64,000 nt of DNA. Origin: an uncultured Flavobacteriaceae bacterium (GTDB lineage Bacteria > Bacteroidota > Bacteroidia > Flavobacteriales > Flavobacteriaceae). Location: NCBI GenBank assembly GCA_943789365.1, contig CALSTV010000001.1, forward strand, positions 2,790,001 through 2,854,000, read 5' to 3'. The position numbers and the translations under genes were made by a program. Within the stretch, counting starts at the first letter, position 1; every line of letters starts with the position of its first letter. A model generated the notes under the pieces. It saw only the letters and a program-made list of their open reading frames with translations, was not told the DNA's origin and searched no databases. This document shows positions 20,872 through 29,776 of the stretch, in pieces.

Positions 20872-23490
20872 TTACTTATTGGTGAACACAAATATAGAAT
20901 TTAAATAAAACTCACCAGATTTCATGCTTTTTGCTCTGTCATCTGCAGCCGTCAAAGGAATTTCATTGCTAGGAAGTAATCCTACCCGAATGAATTTTGC
21001 ATCTTCAATAGTGTAAGGTCGAATATGCCAGTCTCTTCCCATGGCAATATGATAGGGGTCGGCCCTCCATAATTCTTTCCATTTTTTTCCATCCGTAGAA
21101 GACCAAACAGCTAAACCTCTCAAACTATTGCAACGATCATTGGCATTTGCAATCAATTGCAAGCCACTAATAGGATAACTAGCATCTAATTCCAACGTTA
21201 TATAGGGATGCTCTGCATCCTTTGATTCAATTACTGGGCGCATGTCTTTCTTTACTTTCGTAAGCGCTTGCAAATCTCCTTTTATACGTGATGAGCTTGC
21301 AGTTATAATAGCATTGTCAGAAATACGTTTGTCTCCATCTTTAGGGAAAATTGAATTCCAGTACTTTTGAGGGTAATCTTGAGTCAGTCCAATTTTTTCT
21401 ACGGCAATTGGGTGTACCAGTTCTGAACTAGACTTCAACTTAAAATCTAAAGGACTCAGTTCGCTGTTTAAATCTGGAATCGTTTCAAAAGCAGGTATCG
21501 CTACCTTTGAATCCGTTTCAATGCCAGTCTCAATTTGTTTTGTAACAAAAGTTTCTAGCGACTTGTTGTTTTCCGTATTGTAGTACAGATTATGTGTAAC
21601 ATCACAAGAAGCTGGAGTGCTAAACGTTTTTGTACTGCGACCTACATAAGGTTTGTCGATATTCTTGGTGAAATAAAATAAATTGTTTTCAATTTTTGAC
21701 CCTGGATTGGGTTGTTGATCTGGATAAAAACTAAAGCGAATGGTTGAATTCAATAAGATATTGTTCTTAACATCGTTTTTACCTTTATGTACCACACCTC
21801 CTGAGAGGATAAGGTTTTCCTCAAAAGTAGTGCCGTTTTGCCAATCATCACAACGCATGCCATTTCCTAAAGTCATATACAACATATTCCGGCGCATTGT
21901 ATTTCCAGTGCCCGCCCCTGAAACATTTAAAGAAGCTCCATCACCAATTTTTGTACGTGAACGATACACATAATTGTTTTCAACTACGTTGTTTCTTGCA
22001 TGCAAATAAGGTAAAATCTTTTCTTGCGTAGCATTGCCTTTGGTGTATTTTTGGTGTTTGAGTTCCTTCCATCGTATTGTTTTGGCGGCCTCATCCCAAT
22101 CGATATCCTTTCCATTTTGAAAAATAGCACCGCGAACACCACAAATACCAATGGCTTTACGAGGCACTTCACGAATATGATTATTCGCAATATAATTACT
22201 TCCACTTTGCCACACGAAGATGGCATGTCCATGATAAATTACCTCACCTGTGCGACGAATTAAATTATTGACAATACGGTTGTTTTTATTTACGTCTTTG
22301 GTTCCTGGACCGTAACCACAAAGTAAAATGCCCATATGTCCTACACGGTCAATCAAAGAATTTTCAATGCTAATGTTCTGAGCATATAAATCCAAACGAA
22401 TTGCTGAATTCCCAGAATTTATAAAACTACAGTCATTTACACTACAATCTTCGGCACCTCGAAAACGTACTAGTGAATTTCCGTAATCAAACTTATCCCA
22501 GTCGTGCTGAATACCATATCCCTTGTGTCCTTTCCACCAGGAATAGCGATCTCCTTTAGTAAATGTAAGCCCTTTAAAATGGATGTTTTTTGCAGGGATA
22601 TCCTTTGCACCCTCATAATCTATTTTTCCTTCCACTCTAAAAAACTCAATCAGCGTAGGAACTTCTATTTGCTTACTCGGAGTGTCATTGATAGGCCAAT
22701 AGTAAATTTTTCTGGTTTTGGTGTTCACACACCATTCCCCTGGTACGTCTAATACATCTATTATATTCTCAATATAAGTAGGGTTATACGGTTTTGGCGT
22801 TGTAGAAGGTGGTGTGTTACCAGCATATTGTAGCATGGCAACATTTTTCTTCATGTTTACACTTTCTAAAGCAGCAATATTTTGGGTCCAGGGCACTCCG
22901 TTAAAAAACACCTCTACATCTTCAATATTCGACCAGTCTTTGATAGCTCCCTTAGGAAAAGGTAGTTCTTTAAGAAGGTGGAAATCTTTTTTGAGTGCTA
23001 CGTTACGTGTTGCTAATTTTTTAAACTTCAATTCCGGCGTTTGAAACCCAGGGCCATGCGCTCTTTTTAAACGATGGTTTCCGTCAAAAAGCACCTTAAA
23101 ATCTTTTATGTCTTTAGGAATGTCTACCACCCATAAATTTCCTTTGGCTTTTTCTGAGGTTCCTTTGGGGTAATCCGTGCAGCGTTTCCAATTGCCAACT
23201 GGTACCCCAGAAGTAATCACAGGGATTTCATCTTGATAGGCTGTATAGGTCGTATTTTGATCTTGTAATCCAAAGATCACTGTTTCGGAAAGTAGGTAGG
23301 TTCCTCCACGTAAATACACGGTAACATGTGTGTCGGTTTTTCGAGCCTCATTGCGGGCTTTTAAAATGGTCTTATAAGGTTTGTTTATGCTTCCGTCTCC
23401 ATTGTCATTGCCATTGGGCGACACATAAATGTCCGTTGCCTTTACTGCCGAAGTAATGCAAAGCACTACAATAATTAAAATTCTTTTCAT
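20872..23490 (-). CDS. Secreted right-handed beta-helix protein, possibly GH141-like
   Basis: An 872-residue protein from the ATG at 23490, chosen because it opens a signal peptide (MKRILIIVVL, to about VKATD). The mature N-terminus (IYVSPNGNDNGDG, then VYLRGGTYLL) and repeated Asn-rich turns (NNRIVNNLIRRTG, YIANNHIREV) mark a right-handed parallel beta-helix to about residue 640. The last 150 residues look like a discoidin (F5/8 type C) carbohydrate-binding domain (LELDASYPISGLQLIAN). Such architecture is found in GH141 fucosidase/xylanase-type enzymes and in other beta-helix CAZymes; I cannot identify catalytic residues by eye. It sits directly upstream of the HTCS gene on the same strand. 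Confidence 0.75.
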   Translation of the reverse strand: MKRILIIVVLCITSAVKATDIYVSPNGNDNGDGSINKPYKTILKARNEARKTDTHVTVYLRGGTYLLSETVIFGLQDQNTTYTAYQDEIPVITSGVPVGNWKRCTDYPKGTSEKAKGNLWVVDIPKDIKDFKVLFDGNHRLKRAHGPGFQTPELKFKKLATRNVALKKDFHLLKELPFPKGAIKDWSNIEDVEVFFNGVPWTQNIAALESVNMKKNVAMLQYAGNTPPSTTPKPYNPTYIENIIDVLDVPGEWCVNTKTRKIYYWPINDTPSKQIEVPTLIEFFRVEGKIDYEGAKDIPAKNIHFKGLTFTKGDRYSWWKGHKGYGIQHDWDKFDYGNSLVRFRGAEDCSVNDCSFINSGNSAIRLDLYAQNISIENSLIDRVGHMGILLCGYGPGTKDVNKNNRIVNNLIRRTGEVIYHGHAIFVWQSGSNYIANNHIREVPRKAIGICGVRGAIFQNGKDIDWDEAAKTIRWKELKHQKYTKGNATQEKILPYLHARNNVVENNYVYRSRTKIGDGASLNVSGAGTGNTMRRNMLYMTLGNGMRCDDWQNGTTFEENLILSGGVVHKGKNDVKNNILLNSTIRFSFYPDQQPNPGSKIENNLFYFTKNIDKPYVGRSTKTFSTPASCDVTHNLYYNTENNKSLETFVTKQIETGIETDSKVAIPAFETIPDLNSELSPLDFKLKSSSELVHPIAVEKIGLTQDYPQKYWNSIFPKDGDKRISDNAIITASSSRIKGDLQALTKVKKDMRPVIESKDAEHPYITLELDASYPISGLQLIANANDRCNSLRGLAVWSSTDGKKWKELWRADPYHIAMGRDWHIRPYTIEDAKFIRVGLLPSNEIPLTAADDRAKSMKSGEFYLNSIFVFTNK

Positions 23491-23763
23491 ATAAATCAAA
23501 GGTTGAAAGTACAAATATTTCTTTTTTACTCTGAAATTTTATGACGATATCTATCAATAATTGACATTTTTTTTGACTTACTAAAGGTTCGTCTATTACC
23601 GGACTTCTAGTCTGCTTGCGTGTTTGTTGGGTATATTGGTTTGTGAATTGAAGGAAACTCCTATTAATATGGTAACTGATTCACGATTTTTACTAACAAT
23701 ACTTTATTTTTGATACCTTAAGAATAACAGCAGTTTTAAAAAGGCGGTAAAATTATAGAGAAC

Positions 23764-24432
23764 ATGTGTGCATCGTCAAAAAGAAAAAATCAAGCATGGC
23801 CCACCAAAGCGGCTATGGCACAGGTTTATGAGCAAAACCTTTGGGGAGGTTCAGAGGGAGCGTTTTACTCCGGAGAAGGTTCTCATGATCCAAAGTTGGT
23901 GGTACCATTTCTAAAAGCCGTCAGTAACTTTCTAAGCAGCTTTACAGACAAGCTTAGCTTCTGCGACCTCGGTTGTGGCGATTTCAACATTGGAAAAGAA
24001 TTGGTGGGGTATACAAAATTATATACCGCCGCAGACATCGTAGAAAACCTGATTGCGCATAATAAAGAAAACTTCAAACAAGAACACCTAGTATTTCAAT
24101 GTATCGACATCGCCCTAGACGAACTGCCCGATGGAGATTGTGCGCTGGTACGACAAGTATTGCAACATTTGTCCAATCTAGAAATTCAAAAAGTAGTACA
24201 AAAGTTAGGAAAATACAAATACATCATACTCACAGAACACATTCCAAGCGGCGATTTTGTTCCCAACAAAGACATCATTTCCGGACAGGGCATCCGATTA
24301 AAAAAACAAAGTGGTGTACAAATCACAGCGCCTCCTTTTAATTTTCAAATAAAGGAAGAAAGAGAATTGTTGAAGGTGATTTTGGATTCGGGAAAAGGAG
24401 TTGTTGTGACGACATTATACACCGTTTATTAG
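23764..24432 (+). CDS. Class I SAM-dependent methyltransferase-like protein
   Basis: A 222-residue cytoplasmic protein without signal peptide. The SAM-binding motif I reads LSFCDLGCGDFNIGKEL at about residue 65, followed by an acidic end of strand two (YTAADIVENLI) and a motif near DCALVRQVLQHLSN. This is a class I methyltransferase fold; the substrate is unknown. It stands alone on the plus strand between minus-strand glycan genes and ends 22 bases from the stop of the convergent sulfatase at 24455. Nothing in the sequence ties it to glycan breakdown. Confidence 0.75.
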   Translation: MCASSKRKNQAWPTKAAMAQVYEQNLWGGSEGAFYSGEGSHDPKLVVPFLKAVSNFLSSFTDKLSFCDLGCGDFNIGKELVGYTKLYTAADIVENLIAHNKENFKQEHLVFQCIDIALDELPDGDCALVRQVLQHLSNLEIQKVVQKLGKYKYIILTEHIPSGDFVPNKDIISGQGIRLKKQSGVQITAPPFNFQIKEERELLKVILDSGKGVVVTTLYTVY

Positions 24433-24454
24433 TACATATAGAGACAAGGTAGTG

Positions 24455-26020
24455 TTATTTCTTTTTCTTGAGTTTGAGTAGCTTTTGATTCATAGCGTCG
24501 CTATCACCGTACTGCGTTCTTAGCGCTTCCAATTCCTTATGCATGTTCTTTTGAATACTAAAATAGGCTTTGTCTCCATAGCGGTTGTGCATTTCAGAAG
24601 GGTCTTTTTCTAAGTCGTAGAGCTCCCAGCTATCGATATCGTGGTAAAAGTGAATTAGCTTATAGCGGTTGGTGCGAATTCCATAATGTCGTTTGACATG
24701 ATGCCCTCCTGGATATTCGTAATACGTATAATAAATGGCATTCCTCCAGCCAGAATCCACACCTTTTACTAAATCTCTAAAAGACAAACCCTGAAGGGAT
24801 TCCGAGCTATTTGCATTCGCATAATCGAGTAAAGTAGGAGCGTAGTCGATGTTTTGAACCAGCGCGTCAACAACAGTTCCCGCTTTAATTTCTTTAGGGT
24901 AACGCATCAACAAAGGAGTTCGAAAAGATTCTTCATACATAAAACGTTTGTCAAACCAACCGTGTTCTCCTAAGTAAAACCCTTGGTCTGAAGTATACAC
25001 CACAATAGTGTTTTCCGTCAACCCGTTACGGTCTAGGTAGTCGAGTATTTCACCCACACCGTCATCTACAGACTGAATGGTGCTGAGGTAATCTTGCATA
25101 TAGCGCTGGTATTTCCACAGTGCCAATGCTTCTCCTTCCAATTTATCTTCCTTAAACTTTTTAATGATAGGATCGTAGTAGGTATCCCATTTTTTTTGTT
25201 GTGCTTCGCTCATTCGATTGTACATTTTTTGAGCGCTTTTGCGGTATTTGGCTTTGATTTCACCTTCTTTGTCGAGCATTTTTAAATCGTAGACCACACT
25301 CATATGCTCGTAGATTCCCATCTCATGTGCAGCCGCGGCGGCGCGTCCTTTATAGTCATCGAAGAAATTATCAGGAATGGGAAAGCGAGTATCGTCAAAC
25401 AAGTGAAAATACTTTTCTTCAGGCATCCAAGTACGGTGAGGTGCTTTTTGGTTGTAAATCAGACAAAAAGGTTTGTTAGGGTTTCGTTTGTTTTGCAACC
25501 AATTCAGGGCGATGTCTGTAGTGATGGTGGTTACATATCCGGGATAGTTTTTCTTTTTGCCATTCTCAATAAAATCGGGATTGTAATACTGTCCTTGCCC
25601 TGGAAGTACATTGGTATAGTCGAATCCTTGTGGACGTCCTTTTAAATGAATTTTACCAATTAATGCCGTTGTGTATTCCTGTTTTTGTAGTGTTTTGGCA
25701 AAATTGTCTTGGTTCCAATCAAAAGCATTTCGATTGTCGATCTTACCATTTACAAAACTGTGTTTTCCAGTGAGCATCACCGCTCTACTAGGTGCGCAGA
25801 TAGAATTGGTCACAAAGGATTTTTGAAACAAGGCACCTTCATTCGCAATTCGGTCAATATTTGGCGTGTTGTTCAAGTTGTGACCATAGGCACTAATGGC
25901 TTGGTAAGCATGGTCGTCAGACATAATAAAAACAATGTTCGGAGCTTTGTTTTGACAGAAAATGGCATGGCTATAGTTTAACCAAGTACAGCAGAGAAAA
26001 ATAAAATAGTGTTTGATCAT
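24455..26020 (-). CDS. Secreted S1 sulfatase (copy S6)
   Basis: An intact 521-residue sulfatase with a signal peptide (ending near IFCQ). Metal motif IMSDDHAYQAISAYG, FGly motif CAPSR with Cys75, GKIHLKGRPQGFDY, LPGQGQYYNP and TSDQGFYLGEHGWFDKRFM. The DDHAYQAISAYG and VLPGQG segments resemble N-acetylglucosamine-6-O-sulfatases of gut Bacteroides (subfamily S1_11), so hexosamine 6-sulfate is a reasonable guess, by recollection only. A short Lys-rich tail ends the protein. It lies 11 bases downstream of a GH20 gene on the same strand, a pairing that fits desulfation followed by hexosamine removal. Confidence 0.93.
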   Translation of the reverse strand: MIKHYFIFLCCTWLNYSHAIFCQNKAPNIVFIMSDDHAYQAISAYGHNLNNTPNIDRIANEGALFQKSFVTNSICAPSRAVMLTGKHSFVNGKIDNRNAFDWNQDNFAKTLQKQEYTTALIGKIHLKGRPQGFDYTNVLPGQGQYYNPDFIENGKKKNYPGYVTTITTDIALNWLQNKRNPNKPFCLIYNQKAPHRTWMPEEKYFHLFDDTRFPIPDNFFDDYKGRAAAAAHEMGIYEHMSVVYDLKMLDKEGEIKAKYRKSAQKMYNRMSEAQQKKWDTYYDPIIKKFKEDKLEGEALALWKYQRYMQDYLSTIQSVDDGVGEILDYLDRNGLTENTIVVYTSDQGFYLGEHGWFDKRFMYEESFRTPLLMRYPKEIKAGTVVDALVQNIDYAPTLLDYANANSSESLQGLSFRDLVKGVDSGWRNAIYYTYYEYPGGHHVKRHYGIRTNRYKLIHFYHDIDSWELYDLEKDPSEMHNRYGDKAYFSIQKNMHKELEALRTQYGDSDAMNQKLLKLKKKK

Positions 26021-26031
26021 AGTTGTTTTTA

Positions 26032-27663
26032 TTACCAGTTAAAATCGGGTGTAATTTCAGTTTCCATAGCAGGACCGAAATCAATCCCCATTCCTTTAAG
26101 TTTTGGGTATTGATTTTTGACTTTCTTATAGAATACTTCAAAAGAAAGCGTTGTTCCAATATGCCACATTTGTTCTGAGATTGCATAGATTCTTGGGAAA
26201 ACCCTTTTGTCGATCATGCCTTCTTTTACATGCCAATCAGTCCAAAGACAGGTGCCCATTCCCAGAACATTTCCTGCATTGGTTATTTTGTTGTCGGATA
26301 AATTTGAAGGGTTTTTTTGATAGACTTTTTTCAAATCAAAAGTCCTTGCTTTCGTGTATTTGGACCAAGGTGTTACGGGAAAATTGAGGTAGTTGTAATA
26401 ATTGGTTCCACAGATAACCGGAATTCTCTTTTCGATGCTTTTGTCCAAAGTCTTTGTTTTGTGGCGTCTCCAATTCCACCAATAGACAACAATATTGTCT
26501 TCCAAATCTGGTCCTTCTTCGTGGATAATATCCCCCCAGCAAATTGCTTTTCTGTCTTTTGTTTTTAAATAGCGTGCAATTCGGTTTGAGAAATAGACTT
26601 GTAATTCGTGTTCGTTGTGTAAATTTTCTTTTTTGATTTTGGCTTGGCAATCTGAGCAGGCTTTCCAACGCTCTTTTGGCGCTTCGTCACCGCCAATATG
26701 AATGTATTGAGAAGGGAACAGGGCGCATACTTCGTCAAAAATAGTTTCTAAAAATGCATAAGTAGATTCCCGTCCACCGCAAAACAAAGTAGCTGAAAAG
26801 GTCATTTTAGCACTTGGTTTTTCTTTAAAACAGCTGTGTTCTGGATAGGCGGTCAAAGCTGCTTCGCTGTGTCCAGGAATATCAATTTCGGGCACTACAG
26901 TTATACACCGCTCTTTGGCATAGGAGACAATTTCTTTGATGTCTTGCTGTGTGTAATACCTTCCTTTAGAACTACCTTCACTAACATGTGCTCCTATTTC
27001 CGTGAGTTTTGGGTAGCTTTTTATTTCTATTCGCCATCCTTGTCCTTCGGTCAAATGCCAATGAAATACATTCATCTTTAACATCGCCATATGGTCTAAG
27101 TATTTTTTTATAAAGGATAAGGATTGGTATTCTCTTCCCGAATCGAGCATAAAACTTCGCCATCGGTGTTTGGGGCTGTCCTGTATTTTTAAACCTATGA
27201 GGTTCCAGCTTTTTCCTGTGGCGCTCTTAGGTTGGTATATATTGGGGTCTAGCAATTGTAAAAGCGTTTGTACACCGTAAAAAAAACCGCTCGAATCACT
27301 TGCTTGCACGGTTATTGCCGCATTGTTGATTTCCAACGAATAGCCTTCAGGAGCAATGGATGTGTCACTTGTAAATGTTATGAGGTTGTGTTGTTGTTTG
27401 TTGGAGTTCTTTAAGTAGTATCCCGAAGCGAGGAACAATTTATTTTGAAAATAGGCAATGGCATTTTTAGCGTTGGCATTGCTGTGTACTAGGGTGTTTT
27501 GAGAAAGTTTAAATAGTTGGTTGTGTAGCTCCAGATGCTGCGGAGATGGCAAGAGATTTTCGGCGCGAAACTTTGCTGCTTTTAGATCTGTTTGCTGTGC
27601 ATTAACAAGCTCAAGAATACCAATCAAAATTACTAGGAATGCAATGTATGTATTTTTGATCAT
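26032..27663 (-). CDS. GH20 beta-N-acetylhexosaminidase (second copy)
   Basis: A 543-residue secreted enzyme; the ATG at 27663 is preferred to an upstream ATG at 27738 because it starts the signal peptide (MIKNTYIAFLVILIG, ending in VNAQ). The GH20b domain (GFFYGVQTLLQLL) is followed by the barrel with FHWHLTEGQGWRIEIKSYPKL and the catalytic pair Asp326-Glu327 in HIGGDEAPKERW. It shares the domain plan of the copy at 11801, but the two differ widely, so they probably act on different linkages or chain positions. It forms a two-gene minus-strand unit with the sulfatase at 24455. Confidence 0.95.
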   Translation of the reverse strand: MIKNTYIAFLVILIGILELVNAQQTDLKAAKFRAENLLPSPQHLELHNQLFKLSQNTLVHSNANAKNAIAYFQNKLFLASGYYLKNSNKQQHNLITFTSDTSIAPEGYSLEINNAAITVQASDSSGFFYGVQTLLQLLDPNIYQPKSATGKSWNLIGLKIQDSPKHRWRSFMLDSGREYQSLSFIKKYLDHMAMLKMNVFHWHLTEGQGWRIEIKSYPKLTEIGAHVSEGSSKGRYYTQQDIKEIVSYAKERCITVVPEIDIPGHSEAALTAYPEHSCFKEKPSAKMTFSATLFCGGRESTYAFLETIFDEVCALFPSQYIHIGGDEAPKERWKACSDCQAKIKKENLHNEHELQVYFSNRIARYLKTKDRKAICWGDIIHEEGPDLEDNIVVYWWNWRRHKTKTLDKSIEKRIPVICGTNYYNYLNFPVTPWSKYTKARTFDLKKVYQKNPSNLSDNKITNAGNVLGMGTCLWTDWHVKEGMIDKRVFPRIYAISEQMWHIGTTLSFEVFYKKVKNQYPKLKGMGIDFGPAMETEITPDFNW

Positions 27664-28121
27664 TTCTAAGTTTGTTTTGAATAGGGCTAAGTTAGTAAAT
27701 AGCTGTTCTATAAAAAATTTCTTTGTGAAACATGACAAAGACGAATATGGTTTCAGTAAAATTACAAGTTTGTTCTGAGGGAGTGAGAAGCAGATGGAAC
27801 AAATTATAACTTATATATTACACAATGGTATTGTTTCTTAGTTACTTGATAAAATCAAATGCCTATTGCGAATAAATTCCAAACTTTAGTACTGTAGTAA
27901 ATGATTTGTGAATCGAAGAGAAAGTGAAGTAGTGAGGTAGTGAAGTAGTGAGGTAGTGAAACGACTTCCGGAGCACGTCGACCACAAACTACCAACAAAT
28001 TCCACCTTGTAGGACTGGAGCTATGGGGTTGAGTTTGCAACAAATCGACTAACTATTGTGACAAACGGACAAGGTCTTTCTGTAGGGCTTTAGTACTTTT
28101 GAAAAGTAAATCAATGAATAT
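27664..28121. other. Divergent intergenic region with a 16-bp tandem repeat
   Basis: This 458-bp gap separates the minus-strand GH20 from the plus-strand GH29. It contains a 16-bp direct repeat (GTGAAGTAGTGAGGTA) present twice with a partial third unit at 27924-27961. A TAnnTTTG element is near the right end. No credible gene was found; short open frames here lack any coding character. Confidence 0.5.
28094..28101 (+). promoter_or_regulatory. Candidate Bacteroidota -7 element before GH29
   Basis: TACTTTTG matches the TAnnTTTG -7 consensus of the Bacteroidota housekeeping sigma factor and lies 20 bases ahead of the GH29 start codon. No good -33 TTTG partner was found at the usual spacing, so the assignment is tentative. 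Confidence 0.35.
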
Positions 28122-29687
28122 ATGAAATTAGGAATTCAATTAAAGAGTATAATACCTGTTTTGGTAGTGTCGGGAATGGTGTTAATAGGTTGTGGCAGTT
28201 CTACATCCCAAAAAGAGACGCCATCAGATATAGCCGTGTTTGAGCCTAACTGGGAATCTTTGAAAAAAGCAAAACCAGCGCAGTGGTGGCAAAATGGAAA
28301 ATTTGGAATCTTTATTCACTGGGGACCTTATAGTGTTGCGGGTTATAAAGACAGACACAAAGGTTATGCAGAAGCCATTACTAGTGATATGTACAAAAAA
28401 CCAGAGCGCTATACCGAGTTTTTGACAGAAAAATTTGGAGCTGCTATACCAGAATTTGGATATAAAGACATGGTACCCTTGTTCAAAGCAGAAAAGTGGA
28501 ATCCAGATACATGGGCGCAACTGTTTAAAGAAGCTGGTGCAAAGTATGTAATTCCTACAGGAGAGCACCACGATGGATTTGTAAACTGGGATTCAGAGTT
28601 GACTCCGTGGACCGCCACTAAAAAAGGTCCGATGCGCGATTTGATTGGAGACTTGGCGATAGCCGTACGTAAAGAAGGCTTAAAATACGGAATCTCTTAC
28701 CACAGAGAACGCCATCCGAGTCGATTTACACCTAATTATGCGGTAAAAGACACTGCATGGGCAAATATCAGAGAAGAAATTAGACGTATGCCAGAAGCTG
28801 CAAGTTTGTACGGCCCCTTCGAATATACAGACGAATTTATTGCTGATTATGTTGCGCGTTGGCAAGAGGCACAAGAAAAATACCAACCCGATTTTATGTG
28901 GATAGATGATGTGCCGTTGTTGCGACTAGCGGCAGGAGATCCGCAAGTAATTAAATTTGAAGAAGCCTTTAAAGGAATGATTGCCGATTATCTAAACGCA
29001 GCTCAAAAATGGGGAAAAGAAGTGTATTTTAACAACAAAGGAAGAACTTTAAACTACCCAGAAGGTGTTGGCTGTGTAGAAAAAGACAACCTACAGATGG
29101 ATGGTATTGGTGCGCCATGGCAGAACCCAGCTACGTTGGGAACGTCCTATGCATATATGGAAAATGAAGAAAAAACCAATGCCTATAAAAACTCCAATGA
29201 ACTGATATGGTTGCTATGTGATATTGTGAGTAAAAATGGAAACCTCTTGTTGAATATTGGTCCTAAAGCGGATGGAACGATCCCACAAGGAATGGTTACC
29301 CGATTAAAAGATATGGGGAGATGGTTGAAAACCAATGGAGAAGCTATTTATGATACAAGACCTTGGGAAGTGTATGGAGAGTTTACAGGTGAATTTACCC
29401 AAGAGGAAAGTGAACTGAAGACCAAACACAGCATGCGTGTCCATAAAACAGAGTATCGTTACACTTCAAAACCAGATGCAATATATGTAACTGCCTTCCA
29501 AGAAAGTAAAGATAAAGAACTGTTGACAGCTTTTGCGACTCGTAAAGTAGCCATTAGTTCTGTACGTATATTAGGAAGTGAAACACTGTGTAGTTTTACC
29601 ATGACCGAAAAAGGCTTGGAAATTCAAGTACCTAATTCTGAGTCCTTTGAGTACGCACGTGTTTATAAGATTGTGACACAGAATTAA
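28122..29687 (+). CDS. GH29 alpha-L-fucosidase lipoprotein (second copy)
   Basis: A 521-residue lipoprotein (lipobox VLIGC at about residue 24). GH29 features are NGKFGIFIHWGPYSVAGY, the EHHDGFVNWDS segment and the nucleophile region FMWIDD with Asp262, followed by ILLN-like NLLLNIGPKADG. It removes alpha-L-fucose, probably at the cell surface given the lipid anchor. It differs clearly from the copy at 10139 (WIDD rather than WFDG, and lipid-anchored), so the two may split work between linkages. It starts its own transcript and precedes the DUF1800/DUF1501 pair by 89 bases. Confidence 0.93.
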   Translation: MKLGIQLKSIIPVLVVSGMVLIGCGSSTSQKETPSDIAVFEPNWESLKKAKPAQWWQNGKFGIFIHWGPYSVAGYKDRHKGYAEAITSDMYKKPERYTEFLTEKFGAAIPEFGYKDMVPLFKAEKWNPDTWAQLFKEAGAKYVIPTGEHHDGFVNWDSELTPWTATKKGPMRDLIGDLAIAVRKEGLKYGISYHRERHPSRFTPNYAVKDTAWANIREEIRRMPEAASLYGPFEYTDEFIADYVARWQEAQEKYQPDFMWIDDVPLLRLAAGDPQVIKFEEAFKGMIADYLNAAQKWGKEVYFNNKGRTLNYPEGVGCVEKDNLQMDGIGAPWQNPATLGTSYAYMENEEKTNAYKNSNELIWLLCDIVSKNGNLLLNIGPKADGTIPQGMVTRLKDMGRWLKTNGEAIYDTRPWEVYGEFTGEFTQEESELKTKHSMRVHKTEYRYTSKPDAIYVTAFQESKDKELLTAFATRKVAISSVRILGSETLCSFTMTEKGLEIQVPNSESFEYARVYKIVTQN

Positions 29688-29776
29688 CAGCCTTTTTGTT
29701 AAATATTGTAAGATTTCGTCATTAAAAAGTTTTGTTTGATTGGTAATTTTGATAAAAACCAAACAAATAAAACTTT

